From Lactobacillus sp. HBUAS51381 (GTDB taxonomy: Bacteria > Bacillota > Bacilli > Lactobacillales > Lactobacillaceae), in the NCBI RefSeq assembly GCF_012641095.1, contig NZ_JAAVSC010000022.1, positions 1 to 45,229 of the forward strand: 45,229 nt of DNA, read 5' to 3'. Under the pieces are notes generated by a model. That model was not told where the DNA came from. It did no database searches and saw nothing but the letters and a program-made list of their open reading frames with translations. This document shows, piece after piece, positions 1 to 8,120 of this stretch; within the stretch, counting starts at the first letter, position 1, and each line of letters opens with the position of its first letter. Position numbers and translations under genes: made by a program.

Positions 1-94
1 TCGCGATGGACACCTTTGCCTTCGGCTCGTGGTTCCGACTACTACGGCCCACAGCGGATTTTCACCGCCTAGTTAGCGCCCATGCCGGGCGCAC
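1..94 (-). mobile_element. group II intron, 5' end (partial, runs off the window)
   Basis: Read on the minus strand from 94, the sequence begins GTGCGCCCGGCATGGGCG and continues with a GGCGGTGAAAATCCGC segment and a GAAGGCAAAGGTGTCC segment. This order matches the start of domain I of bacterial group IIC introns, such as the Oceanobacillus iheyensis intron. Only the first 94 bases are present, so the intron-encoded reverse transcriptase and domains V-VI lie outside the window. The boundary is three bases past a terminator stem, which is the site preference of class C introns. The intron assignment is strong from sequence; the class is inferred. Confidence 0.82.
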
Positions 95-97
95 AGC

Positions 98-134
98 AAC
101 GAGCTCGAAACCAATGGCTTCGAGCTCGTTTTTT
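98..134. terminator. terminator hairpin behind the ElaA-like gene
   Basis: A perfect 12-bp stem, AACGAGCTCGAA at 98-109 and TTCGAGCTCGTT at 119-130, is followed on the plus strand by T131-134. On the minus strand it lies just after the acetyltransferase stop codon and serves as that gene's terminator. Its minus-strand T-tract is missing because the group II intron begins three bases beyond the stem. Confidence 0.8.
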
Positions 135-141
135 GCTGTCT

Positions 142-588
142 TTAATTCAGTGCCAAGACCATGTCGAGATGCGGAATACCCGTGTCTAAATAAACGGCAC
201 TCGTTGGTTGAAAACCAAACGACGCGTAAAATTTTTGCAGGTAAGCTTGTGCTTGAATGACGACCGACTGGGCCGCGGGATACGTTTGCTTGGCCGCGGT
301 TAAGGCCGCCGTCACCAACTGTCGACCGGCCCCCTGGCCACGATTCGTTGGGGCGACCAATACCCGACCGATTCGTACTTGCTTACCTTCGTCGATCAAC
401 CGGGCATAGGCCGTGATCCGTCCAGCCTCATCCTGCGTAAACAAATGCTGCGCCTGAACATCCAGATCGTCAACTTCCTGGTAGGCACACGCCTGCTCCA
501 CCACGAAGACGGCGACGCGCACCCGATAAATCTCAAACAACTCAGTCGGTGTTAACTGTGAAAACCGTTTTTGTTGAAACTCTGCCAT
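142..588 (-). CDS. GNAT family N-acetyltransferase, ElaA-like
   Basis: A 148-residue single-domain acetyl-CoA-dependent N-acetyltransferase. The N-terminal half carries the ElaA signature: an R-V-A-V-F-V-V-E-Q segment, then a Cys-containing A-Y-Q-E-V-D-D-L-D stretch and a Q-H-L motif. The acetyl-CoA loop follows as RGQGAGRQLV near residue 95, and the end has the Y-x-x-F-G-F strand-turn typical of GNAT folds. The track-style TTG start six bases... is not needed: ATG at 588 is preceded by AGGTGG at a workable distance, whereas an upstream TTG at 591 would be too close. It starts 12 bases after the preceding gene's stop and is probably co-transcribed with it. The substrate is unknown. Confidence 0.85.
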   Translation of the reverse strand: MAEFQQKRFSQLTPTELFEIYRVRVAVFVVEQACAYQEVDDLDVQAQHLFTQDEAGRITAYARLIDEGKQVRIGRVLVAPTNRGQGAGRQLVTAALTAAKQTYPAAQSVVIQAQAYLQKFYASFGFQPTSAVYLDTGIPHLDMVLALN

Positions 589-600
589 CAAGCCACCTGC

Positions 601-1584
601 CTAGTTTAAATTCTTAATGTGATTGTGGTGCACGAGCGGATATTCGACCGGTGTGTCCCAATCCGTTAACATTTTATCCGTAATCTCCACCCGTTGCAAT
701 TCAAAATTGTCGTAGGGTTCCATGTAGTAGGCCCGTTCATTTAGGCCCATGTAACCGCGATATTGCGTGTAATCGCTGCTGCCATCGGTCTTGAGTTTAA
801 CCCCTTTGGGAATCGTTACCCCGTCCAACAAGTGCTGCAACAGGTTCATCGTCGATGGCGTATCGGCCGTTGGCTGACTATAGTGCTTGTTGAAGACTGT
901 TCGAATAAAGCGTGAAGGTGAGGTGTAATCCCCGGGCATGCCAAACGCCCCCGTGCCGGGACCCACCGTCTTGAGGTTGAAACCCTGATACTCATGAAGC
1001 GGCCGCGTATCCGCCACCAAGGTGCCATACGTACTCAAGTTCTGCAGGTGCCAACTTAGCTGCGGTGAATTCGCCATGACGCCAACGGGATCTTCAATCA
1101 GATGTAAGTCTTGATCGGTGGCTTCCAGCACGGCCGTATCGCCAGTTGCATCACTGAAAATGAAGTGAAGGGGAACCGTAATTCCCAACAACGCCACGGG
1201 CTGATCGACGATTTGGACTTGCATAATCAAATCACGTAGGTCTGCGACACTCTTCGCATTGCCCAATACCCACGCCGTCAGATCATGGGGCGCAATCGCT
1301 AGTTTATCGGCCGGTGCTGACTGCGCATACTTTGCGTAGTCAGAGAAATACAACGCCGCCGCGCCCAAGCCAAACTCATTAACCCCATCAACAAACATGT
1401 AATGACTCAGGTTACGCCCTGCGCCCACGAACCCATACTTCGTGGTAAACGCCCCAGCATCCCCCTGAATTTTCTGGTTTCGGGGCATAAAGATTGGTTG
1501 ACCGCCCAGTTCAAAACCATAATCCATGGTGCGGGCCAAAAAATGGTCACCCCGGCTATTCTCATAAGTCAAACTCGTACACAT
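601..1584 (-). CDS. choloylglycine hydrolase family protein, penicillin V acylase-like
   Basis: A 327-residue Ntn-hydrolase that would cleave amide bonds in substrates such as conjugated bile salts, penicillin V or acyl-homoserine lactones. The start at 1584 gives Met-Cys-Thr; in this family removal of Met exposes the nucleophile Cys2, so the in-frame ATG nine bases upstream is rejected. Other expected residues are present: Arg18, Asp21, an A-N-S-P motif with Asn172, and Arg225 in S-P-S-R-F-I-R. An A-L-Y-F segment places Tyr79 where penicillin acylases have Tyr and classical bile salt hydrolases usually have Asn, so a penicillin-acylase-like preference is inferred. No signal peptide, so cytoplasmic. 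The 285 bases upstream hold no gene. Confidence 0.87.
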   Translation of the reverse strand: MCTSLTYENSRGDHFLARTMDYGFELGGQPIFMPRNQKIQGDAGAFTTKYGFVGAGRNLSHYMFVDGVNEFGLGAAALYFSDYAKYAQSAPADKLAIAPHDLTAWVLGNAKSVADLRDLIMQVQIVDQPVALLGITVPLHFIFSDATGDTAVLEATDQDLHLIEDPVGVMANSPQLSWHLQNLSTYGTLVADTRPLHEYQGFNLKTVGPGTGAFGMPGDYTSPSRFIRTVFNKHYSQPTADTPSTMNLLQHLLDGVTIPKGVKLKTDGSSDYTQYRGYMGLNERAYYMEPYDNFELQRVEITDKMLTDWDTPVEYPLVHHNHIKNLN

Positions 1585-1869
1585 CAAAATCATCCCGTTT
1601 CCAATTTAGTTATCAATCATTTTAACCCTAAATTAGATGGCGTGCACGGATAATCGTTGATTATATGACTTATTTTTAAGAAACCGTCCAAACGGCATAG
1701 AACCGCCGTTTTACGGTTTATCCCCAGAATCATAACTGGGTCACAATATTGTCATTGTGGCTAATTGTTTGACGTGTTTTTGCTGTTCAAAGTTTCTCAC
1801 TCATTGATATCACGTTTTGCCGGTATCCACATACAATATACCTTTTTTCAACATGGTCTCAGTTTTGCC

Positions 1870-4800
1870 TTACCCCTCATCAATTTGGTACTTAATCTGA
1901 CTTTCACCATTACCATTGCTGACCACTTGCAACTGATTGGGGACCTGGGTCCGTAACTCGCTGACGTGACTGATAATCCCAATCATCCGGTGTTTTCCTT
2001 CTACCGTTTCCAGTGATTCTAGCGCCGTCATCAGGGCGTCTTCGTCCAGCGAGCCAAAACCTTCGTCAATAAATAGCGCATCGACATCCACGCTTCCCGT
2101 GGTCTGTTGAATGACTTCCCCTAAAGCCAGTGCCAACGCCAATGCCGCAATAAAGCTCTCGCCACCAGACAAGGTATGCACACTGCGCTGCTCTCCGACG
2201 TGATCGTCGTAAACGTTAATTTCAAGTCCGGAATTCTTCTTGTACGTAGCGGGATGGTCATCAACTAAAAATTGATAACGTCCGTTGGTCAACTGTCGGA
2301 GCCGCTGATTACCGACCATCAGGATTTGCCGGAGGTACGTTTGCAAAACGTAACGTTCTAGTCCCAATTTACTGTTCGGACCGTCACCATTCACTACGCC
2401 CACCAATTCGGTTAACGCCTGTGATTGCTTCAAAGCCGTCGCCTGTTGTGTCATTTGTTGCCGTAAAGTCGTCACGATTTCCGCATTGCGCCGCCACTGG
2501 TCTTGCTGGTCGTGGCGTTGATCTTGCAACGTATTAACGTGATCGGTCGCGGTTTTAAGCGCCAATTGCGTCTGTTCACGGTCGGGCTCGGGCTGTTCGG
2601 CCACGCGCTTCTGCAGCTCAGCAACCGTGGTCGCCACCCGCTCCTGTTGCGTTTGAAACGCCTGTAGCTGCTGGCGTTTCTGGGTTAACGTTGGCAGTTG
2701 GGCCAGTCGTTCGGCAACGTCATCATCCGTGGTTGGGGTCACCGCTTCAAAATGCCGGGCCACCAGTGCCCGCACTTGTTCTTCGGCAGACTGGCACCGC
2801 TGTTGACTCGTTGCCAACTCCGTAGTTGCCGCCTTAACTTCAGTCGTCGCGATCGTGAGTTGACTCGTTGTTCGGGTAACCCGTTGCGTAATGGTCTCCC
2901 ATTCGGCCTGATCAGTCGCCAACTGTTGCTGTAACCGTTGCTCCTGCAACTTAAATTCAGCCAGTGTTGCCGCCTGATCCGGTAACTGTTGTTGCTGGGT
3001 CGCCAACTGAGCCGCTAACCGGTCAGCGATGCGGGTCTTATCTTGTTGGGCCACCTGCGCCTTTTGTAAGTCTTGTTCGACCTGTGTGGCGTGTTTTGTC
3101 AGCCGGTCGAGTTGGTCTTGGGCCTGCGTGATCGCCGTTTGTTGTCGCTGGTTGGCCTTTAATTCGGTCTGATAACTAGTGGTTAGATCCATCAGTTGCT
3201 GGGCCAGCTTCGGCAACTGGCCATCCTCGACAGCAACCGTCACCACCACTGACATGCTTTGACAAAGGGTCTGCAACTCAGCTTGCTGTTGTTTCTTCTG
3301 TGTGACCAAATCCTCCTGTAAGTTTTGTTGACGCGTGGTTAACTGGACCAGTCGTTCTTGCTGTTGCTGGGCCAATAGTTGGGCTTGCTTAACGTCAGCT
3401 TCCGTTACAGTGGTGTCCGCAACGGCTGCCGGAGCCGGATGATCCGTGGCACCGCAGATTGGGCACGGGCTACCTGGCTTTAATTGCCCCACTAACCGCA
3501 CAATTTCATGGTTTAAGAGTTCCTGATTCAGATCTTCTGCGTGTTGTCGCGCCTGAGTCGTCGCTGTGTCCTGCGCCACGACCTGGGGGCGTAACGCTGT
3601 TAATTGTTGGGTGACTTGGTGAGACTGCTGATCCGCTGCTTGCAGTGCCGTTAGCTGACGATTCCACTCCTTCAACTGGGCAGCGCGTTCCGTCAGCTGC
3701 TGACTGGTCTGATAGACGACCGCCTGATCAGCAATCACTTTCTGTTGGGCTTGCTGATCGCGTTGATTCTGCGTCAATTGCTGTTGACTCGTCTCGACGG
3801 CCTGTTGGGCAGCCGTCACGGCCGCTTTCGCTTGTGATAATTGGGTTGACAGCTCAGCAATTTGTTGATAAATGGGTTTTATCTTGGCCTGGCGCGCCAA
3901 CTCATCTTTGGTGGTCGCAATCCGTTGGGAAACGGGTTCCGCCGCTGTTTGTGCGCTTACCGCTGCTGCTTGGGTGACCTGTGCCTGCTTTAAAGTAGCC
4001 TGAGCTTGCTGCAAAGTTGTCTGTCGTTGCTGCAGGGCTTGCCGGGCGGTCAGTCGCTCTTGCCATTGGGGCTGAACCCCTTGTGCCCACTCCAGTTCAC
4101 CAATGACCTGCCGCAAGTGCTGCATCGCCGGCACTTGGTCGGCCAACTTTTGTTGCTGCTCGGTCTGAACCGCTAATTGTTGACGATCACGTAGCAGTTG
4201 TTCCTCACGGGTATCCTGCTGGGTTAGCGCCGTTACACGTGTTTGAGCGGCCAGTACGCTGGTCGTAAGCGTGGCAACTGTAGCCTGAGTGGCCTGCTGT
4301 TGTTCATCCATTAGTGCCAGCACAGCCGTCGTCTGGTGGGCAGTCAGCAATTCCGTCGCTCGATCCTGATTCTCCTGCGTCCAAATTAGACTCGCCTGGA
4401 GCCGCGCCAATTCCTGTGCAACCGCAGCCGTCTGGGCGTGATCCTTGCGAAGTTTATCCCGTAGTTGATCCGTCCACCGGGCGAAGATCTCCGTGTTAAA
4501 TAGTTGTTCCAGTACGGTCGCCTTATCCTCACTAGGCGCAATGAGGAACCGGCGAAATTCTCCCTGGGGCAACAGAACAATCTGAGCAAATTGTTTACCA
4601 TCCATCTGCAGTAAATTTTGCAAATAATCGTCGACCTGCCGGGCCTTCGTGAGTTGATCAATCTCTGTTCCCTGTTCAAACACGGTCAATTCAACGCTAG
4701 CCGTGGCACGCTTAACCCCCGTCCCGCGTTTCTTCTTCAAGATCTGGGCGGGCTCACGGACAATCCGATACTGCCGATTTCGATGGCTGAAGGTAAAGGT

Positions 4801-5034
4801 CACCCGGGTGTGATCGCTGGTGGTGGCAAAGTCCGAGCGCATATCCTGCGGCTCTCGATCTACGCCAGAAGACTGATCGAACAATGCGTAACACATACCA
4901 TCAAAAATGGTGGTCTTGCCACTTCCCGTCTTACCACTAATTAAAAACAAAGGCGTGGCGTCAAACTTTTGAAAATCAATTTTCTCATCCCGGTAAGGAC
5001 CGAAGAACTGAAGGTGTAAGGTTAAAGGTCGCAT
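1870..5034 (-). CDS. sbcC: exonuclease SbcCD subunit C
   Basis: A 1054-residue SMC-like ATPase that with SbcD cleaves DNA hairpins and blocked ends during repair and replication. Walker A (GKTGSGKTT) is near residue 34; a very long Gln-rich coiled coil follows; the zinc hook CPICG is in the middle; the ABC signature LSGGES, Walker B (LFIDEGFGSLDED) and the switch region are at the C terminus. Length is normal for the family. The start codon lies three bases after the sbcD stop, with AAGGAGGAG inside the sbcD end, so translation is probably coupled. It is the last gene of the tag-sbcD-sbcC operon. Confidence 0.96.
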   Translation of the reverse strand: MRPLTLHLQFFGPYRDEKIDFQKFDATPLFLISGKTGSGKTTIFDGMCYALFDQSSGVDREPQDMRSDFATTSDHTRVTFTFSHRNRQYRIVREPAQILKKKRGTGVKRATASVELTVFEQGTEIDQLTKARQVDDYLQNLLQMDGKQFAQIVLLPQGEFRRFLIAPSEDKATVLEQLFNTEIFARWTDQLRDKLRKDHAQTAAVAQELARLQASLIWTQENQDRATELLTAHQTTAVLALMDEQQQATQATVATLTTSVLAAQTRVTALTQQDTREEQLLRDRQQLAVQTEQQQKLADQVPAMQHLRQVIGELEWAQGVQPQWQERLTARQALQQRQTTLQQAQATLKQAQVTQAAAVSAQTAAEPVSQRIATTKDELARQAKIKPIYQQIAELSTQLSQAKAAVTAAQQAVETSQQQLTQNQRDQQAQQKVIADQAVVYQTSQQLTERAAQLKEWNRQLTALQAADQQSHQVTQQLTALRPQVVAQDTATTQARQHAEDLNQELLNHEIVRLVGQLKPGSPCPICGATDHPAPAAVADTTVTEADVKQAQLLAQQQQERLVQLTTRQQNLQEDLVTQKKQQQAELQTLCQSMSVVVTVAVEDGQLPKLAQQLMDLTTSYQTELKANQRQQTAITQAQDQLDRLTKHATQVEQDLQKAQVAQQDKTRIADRLAAQLATQQQQLPDQAATLAEFKLQEQRLQQQLATDQAEWETITQRVTRTTSQLTIATTEVKAATTELATSQQRCQSAEEQVRALVARHFEAVTPTTDDDVAERLAQLPTLTQKRQQLQAFQTQQERVATTVAELQKRVAEQPEPDREQTQLALKTATDHVNTLQDQRHDQQDQWRRNAEIVTTLRQQMTQQATALKQSQALTELVGVVNGDGPNSKLGLERYVLQTYLRQILMVGNQRLRQLTNGRYQFLVDDHPATYKKNSGLEINVYDDHVGEQRSVHTLSGGESFIAALALALALGEVIQQTTGSVDVDALFIDEGFGSLDEDALMTALESLETVEGKHRMIGIISHVSELRTQVPNQLQVVSNGNGESQIKYQIDEG

Positions 5035-5037
5035 GGT

Positions 5038-6168
5038 TTAATTCTCCTCCTTCATGGCTTCCTGCAAAGTTGCCTTGGCCCACGTTTGTTGTTGTGCCGT
5101 TAACGAATGTGTGGTAACCGTATCAAAGAAATCAGCCAGTAAGGTTAGGGGATCTCGTTGGACTTCTTCAATATTTAAGGTCTCCGGCGTCACATCCAAT
5201 TGGTTCACCCGCCGGAGTTCAATGATTTTAGGAAACCGCGTCTTCAACCGCTGCATGACATTGGCAATCGGTGTCGTATCGGTCAATTCAACGGCAACAA
5301 AATCATCGACTGTCACCGGATAGTCCACCGTTGTGTCCATCAAATGTGCGAAAGAATCGGTCAGCACGACGAGATCGTGCAACGGTTTCAGTGGCTTAAA
5401 AGTAACCGCAACGGGTGTCTGATCAGTATCCACAATCCAAACGCCCTTGGTATCAGTGGCCTCACTGGTCGAAAATTTCAGCGGCGAACCACTGTACTTG
5501 ATCACCGGTTCATTCTGCAACGCTTCCTTGCGGTGTAGGTGTCCTAACGCCACGTAATCAAAGGGCGCCAACAGGTCCACTGGCACCGCATTTAAACCAC
5601 CCACCTGGACCAGCGTTTCCGAATCACTATGTTGACTACCCGCGGCAAAGAAGTGGGCCACCAGCACGTGCTTCATCTGCGGGTCAAATTGCGCTTGCAT
5701 CGCCGCAACCAGCCGTTCCATTCCAGCCGCAACCGTCTTAATACTGTCATCTTGAAAGTATTGGCGAACGGCAAACGGTTCAAAATAGGGTAATAAAAAG
5801 AACTGGGTATTTCCCATCACTACCGGTTTTACACTATCGGCAATGCGCGTTCTAAGGTAAAAATCGGTACTGGCAAACCACTCGCTTCCTTGGCCCAACC
5901 GCACCGCCGAATCATGGTTACCACTGATGGCCAATAAGGGCAGCCGTTGCCGACGGTTTAAGTCCACCAACATCGTATCCAAAGCGCTAACCGCCGCTTC
6001 GCTCGGTAACGCTCGGTCGTAAAGATCCCCCGCAATGACCACGGCATCCACTTGTTCCTTCAACGCGATTGCTTTAATCTGCTCGTAAGCATCCCGTTGC
6101 TCGGTCAATAAATCATAACCGTGAAGTTTCTTCCCGATATGCCAATCGGCTGTATGTAAAAATCGCAT
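5038..6168 (-). CDS. sbcD: exonuclease SbcCD subunit D
   Basis: A 376-residue metallophosphoesterase, the Mn-dependent nuclease subunit of SbcCD. The metal-binding motifs appear in order: DWHIG at residues 8-12, AGDLYD, GNHDS and ALGHLH. The start at 6168 (M-R-F-L-H-T-A-D-W-H) is chosen because AAAGGGATGG precedes it and it puts the first motif at the usual distance from the N terminus; a 14-codon upstream extension has no support. It begins 14 bases after the tag stop codon and is followed at three bases by sbcC. Confidence 0.95.
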   Translation of the reverse strand: MRFLHTADWHIGKKLHGYDLLTEQRDAYEQIKAIALKEQVDAVVIAGDLYDRALPSEAAVSALDTMLVDLNRRQRLPLLAISGNHDSAVRLGQGSEWFASTDFYLRTRIADSVKPVVMGNTQFFLLPYFEPFAVRQYFQDDSIKTVAAGMERLVAAMQAQFDPQMKHVLVAHFFAAGSQHSDSETLVQVGGLNAVPVDLLAPFDYVALGHLHRKEALQNEPVIKYSGSPLKFSTSEATDTKGVWIVDTDQTPVAVTFKPLKPLHDLVVLTDSFAHLMDTTVDYPVTVDDFVAVELTDTTPIANVMQRLKTRFPKIIELRRVNQLDVTPETLNIEEVQRDPLTLLADFFDTVTTHSLTAQQQTWAKATLQEAMKEEN

Positions 6169-6182
6169 GAAGCCATCCCTTT

Positions 6183-6743
6183 CTACTGATTTTCCGGTGC
6201 CCAGTCGCAACTCAACAAATGATCGTTGACCAGACCAGCTGCTTGCAAAAACGAATATACCGTCGTGGGGCCGACGAATTTAAACCCCCGCTTCTTCATC
6301 TCACGCGAAATATGCCGCGCCAAATCGGTGGTTCCGGGAATCTCATCGGCAGACGTTACGCGGTGACGAATCGGCTGCCCGCCAACAAAGTCCCAAATCC
6401 AAGTGGCAAAATCAGGTGTGTCCGACCAATTTAAGAGTACCCGGGCATTATTAATCGTGGCTTCTAATTTTCGTCGATTGCGAATAATGGCCGCATTGGT
6501 CATCAGTTGGTCAACCGCAGCTGGCGTCATGGCCGCAACGGTGGCGATATCGTAGTGGTGAAAAGCCGCCTCGAAGGCCGCCCGCTTATTTAAGACCGTT
6601 TGCCAGCTCAACCCCGCTTGGTATGTTTCCAAACACAACCATTCAAATAGCGTCTGTTCGTCATGCTCTGGTCGCCCCCAAACCTCATCATGATACCATT
6701 GCATAGTTGGCGAAGACGTCGCCCAATCACACCGTTTAACCAT
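6183..6743 (-). CDS. tag: DNA-3-methyladenine glycosylase I
   Basis: A 186-residue glycosylase that removes 3-methyladenine from alkylated DNA to start base excision repair. The four zinc ligands of the TagI family are visible: Cys5 and His18 at the N terminus, His175 and Cys179 at the C terminus. The base-binding E-T-Y-Q-A-G-L-S-W segment and the F-K-F-V-G-P-T motif are intact. It is the first gene of a repair operon with sbcD and sbcC. Upstream lie a TATAGT -10 box and an SOS box, pointing to DNA-damage induction. Confidence 0.94.
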   Translation of the reverse strand: MVKRCDWATSSPTMQWYHDEVWGRPEHDEQTLFEWLCLETYQAGLSWQTVLNKRAAFEAAFHHYDIATVAAMTPAAVDQLMTNAAIIRNRRKLEATINNARVLLNWSDTPDFATWIWDFVGGQPIRHRVTSADEIPGTTDLARHISREMKKRGFKFVGPTTVYSFLQAAGLVNDHLLSCDWAPENQ

Positions 6744-6773
6744 CGTGAACCCCCCTCTTTTGCTGTTGCCTTT

Positions 6774-6815
6774 ACTATACCAGATTCACTGGGAAAAGAC
6801 CCGAACAAATGTTCA
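6774..6815 (-). promoter_or_regulatory. tag-sbcDC promoter with LexA-type SOS box
   Basis: TATAGT on the minus strand (6774-6779) is a -10 candidate. CGAACAAATGTTCA (6802-6815) fits the Gram-positive LexA/DinR consensus CGAACRNRYGTTYC at 13 of 14 positions and would cover the -35 region. No good -35 hexamer is visible. Control by LexA is inferred. Confidence 0.65.
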
Positions 6816-6891
6816 GTTTTATATTTTTGAAACCGTCATCATTGCCGCCATTATTGAAATTAGCAGTTGAAAATTAACAGGCAGTTTTTAC

Positions 6892-6920
6892 TTGACCGCC
6901 TCTGTAGAAAAGGCTATGCT
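6892..6920 (+). promoter_or_regulatory. promoter of the matrixin-like gene
   Basis: TTGACC (6892-6897), a 17-base spacer, then TATGCT (6915-6920); the start codon is 43 bases downstream. A standard sigma-A promoter by sequence. Confidence 0.7.
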
Positions 6921-6962
6921 ATTGTAAATGTTACGTTTTGGGGAATTGAGGAGGTTAGCATC

Positions 6963-7889
6963 ATGCACAGAGCACACCATTTAAAAGCGCGGTCGCTACT
7001 AATCGTTGCGGCAGCCGCACTCCTATTTGCACCGGCCGTTGCCACCAGTACGGTCACGGCTCAGGCGGCAAGCGTCACGCCTTCAGCAGCCAAGCTGAAG
7101 GCGTCTAAGAGCTATTACCGCAAGCACGCCAAGAGTTTGGGTAAGACCTACAAGCTAGCATTTGATGCGCAGACCGCTTTGAAGAAGAATGGCAAAGCCA
7201 CCGTGTGGATCGACACCAAAGACGCCAAGCTCAAAAGCAGTGTCAAGATTGCCATGAACTACTGGAATAAAAAGCTCGGAAAAAAGGAATTCGTTCAGGG
7301 GTCAAAAAAGCATCATACTTTGACTTTTTCTGTCTCTAAGGCGACGGCCTCTAAGAGTGATCAGAGCGACGCCTGGTGGACGCCTAGCAACAAGCGGCTT
7401 CAGGTGCGGTGGTCTTACTACCAAGCTGAAACCAAAAACATCAGGGTCGCCATGACTAACCAGTTGAATGATGCCTTTTACAACAAGTACGCTAACACCA
7501 TTGAATCACAGGCCAAAGCTAATCTAGCCGCTCAGGGTATCACCTCTGCGGACGCAACCTATCAAGATGCGTTCAACGCCGAAGCCCAGTCTGTTGAAAA
7601 GTCTCTGCCAGCCTATACGACCCTAGAGAAAGAGGTTCGGGGCGTTAACACGGTTGCTAAGAACGGGCGGATGTACGAATACGCCAGCACCATTGCCCAC
7701 GAGTTGGGCCACGTCATGGGGCTCAATCACTCACCGAATCAAGCCGACTTAATGTACTTTGAGAGTGGCAGTAACAACGTCTACAGCTACAAGAAAGTCA
7801 AGGCGGGACTGTCCAAGTACAATCCCGTGACCAAGACGGATAAGAACCGGGCCAAACTCGCTCTCAAGATTTACACCGCTGTTCACTAA
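6963..7889 (+). CDS. secreted matrixin-like zinc metalloprotease
   Basis: A 308-residue protein with an N-terminal signal peptide (hydrophobic L-L-I-V-A-A-A-A-A-L-L, cleavage likely after the A-Q-A-A around residue 36). The C-terminal part has the extended metzincin zinc site HELGHVMGLNHS (His246, Glu247, His250, His256) and a D-L-M-Y Met-turn at Met264. This is the matrixin/reprolysin-type arrangement, so an exported Zn protease is expected. The start at 6963 follows GAGGAGG at good spacing; the longer 5' reading includes the promoter and is rejected. It is a single gene with its own promoter and terminator. Substrate unknown; a pro-region of about 200 residues precedes the catalytic motif. 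Confidence 0.82.
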   Translation: MHRAHHLKARSLLIVAAAALLFAPAVATSTVTAQAASVTPSAAKLKASKSYYRKHAKSLGKTYKLAFDAQTALKKNGKATVWIDTKDAKLKSSVKIAMNYWNKKLGKKEFVQGSKKHHTLTFSVSKATASKSDQSDAWWTPSNKRLQVRWSYYQAETKNIRVAMTNQLNDAFYNKYANTIESQAKANLAAQGITSADATYQDAFNAEAQSVEKSLPAYTTLEKEVRGVNTVAKNGRMYEYASTIAHELGHVMGLNHSPNQADLMYFESGSNNVYSYKKVKAGLSKYNPVTKTDKNRAKLALKIYTAVH

Positions 7890-7905
7890 CTTCAAATGAT
7901 AACCT

Positions 7906-7935
7906 GAGTCTGGGATAAAACGCCCAGACTCTTTG
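7906..7935 (+). terminator. terminator of the matrixin-like gene
   Basis: Stem GAGTCTGGG (7906-7914) and CCCAGACTC (7923-7931), loop of eight, then a short T-rich tail. It lies 16 bases after the stop codon. Confidence 0.75.
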
Positions 7936-8120
7936 TGTCTCCAAACTTAAATTGTCGAAACACGGGCAAAGAGTGCTCACACTTGCGCTGAATTTTTACC
8001 CGCAATCCAACGCTTTCTACCGACTTGCAATCTAACTGTAATCAATTGTAAATCTGTAGTAACCTGTTAGCCGGCCACGCCGTGTACAATAACAGGTAAA
8101 GACTGAGGAGGATGTCATTC

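Noticed and set aside
98-134. Terminator read as belonging to a plus-strand gene left of the window
   Set aside because: The plus-strand bases before it are the intron start on the other strand, not a coding end; the gene that needs it is the acetyltransferase on the minus strand.
1765-1956. 63-codon plus frame with hydrophobic product
   Set aside because: It runs into the antisense of the sbcC 3' end and has no convincing ribosome binding site.
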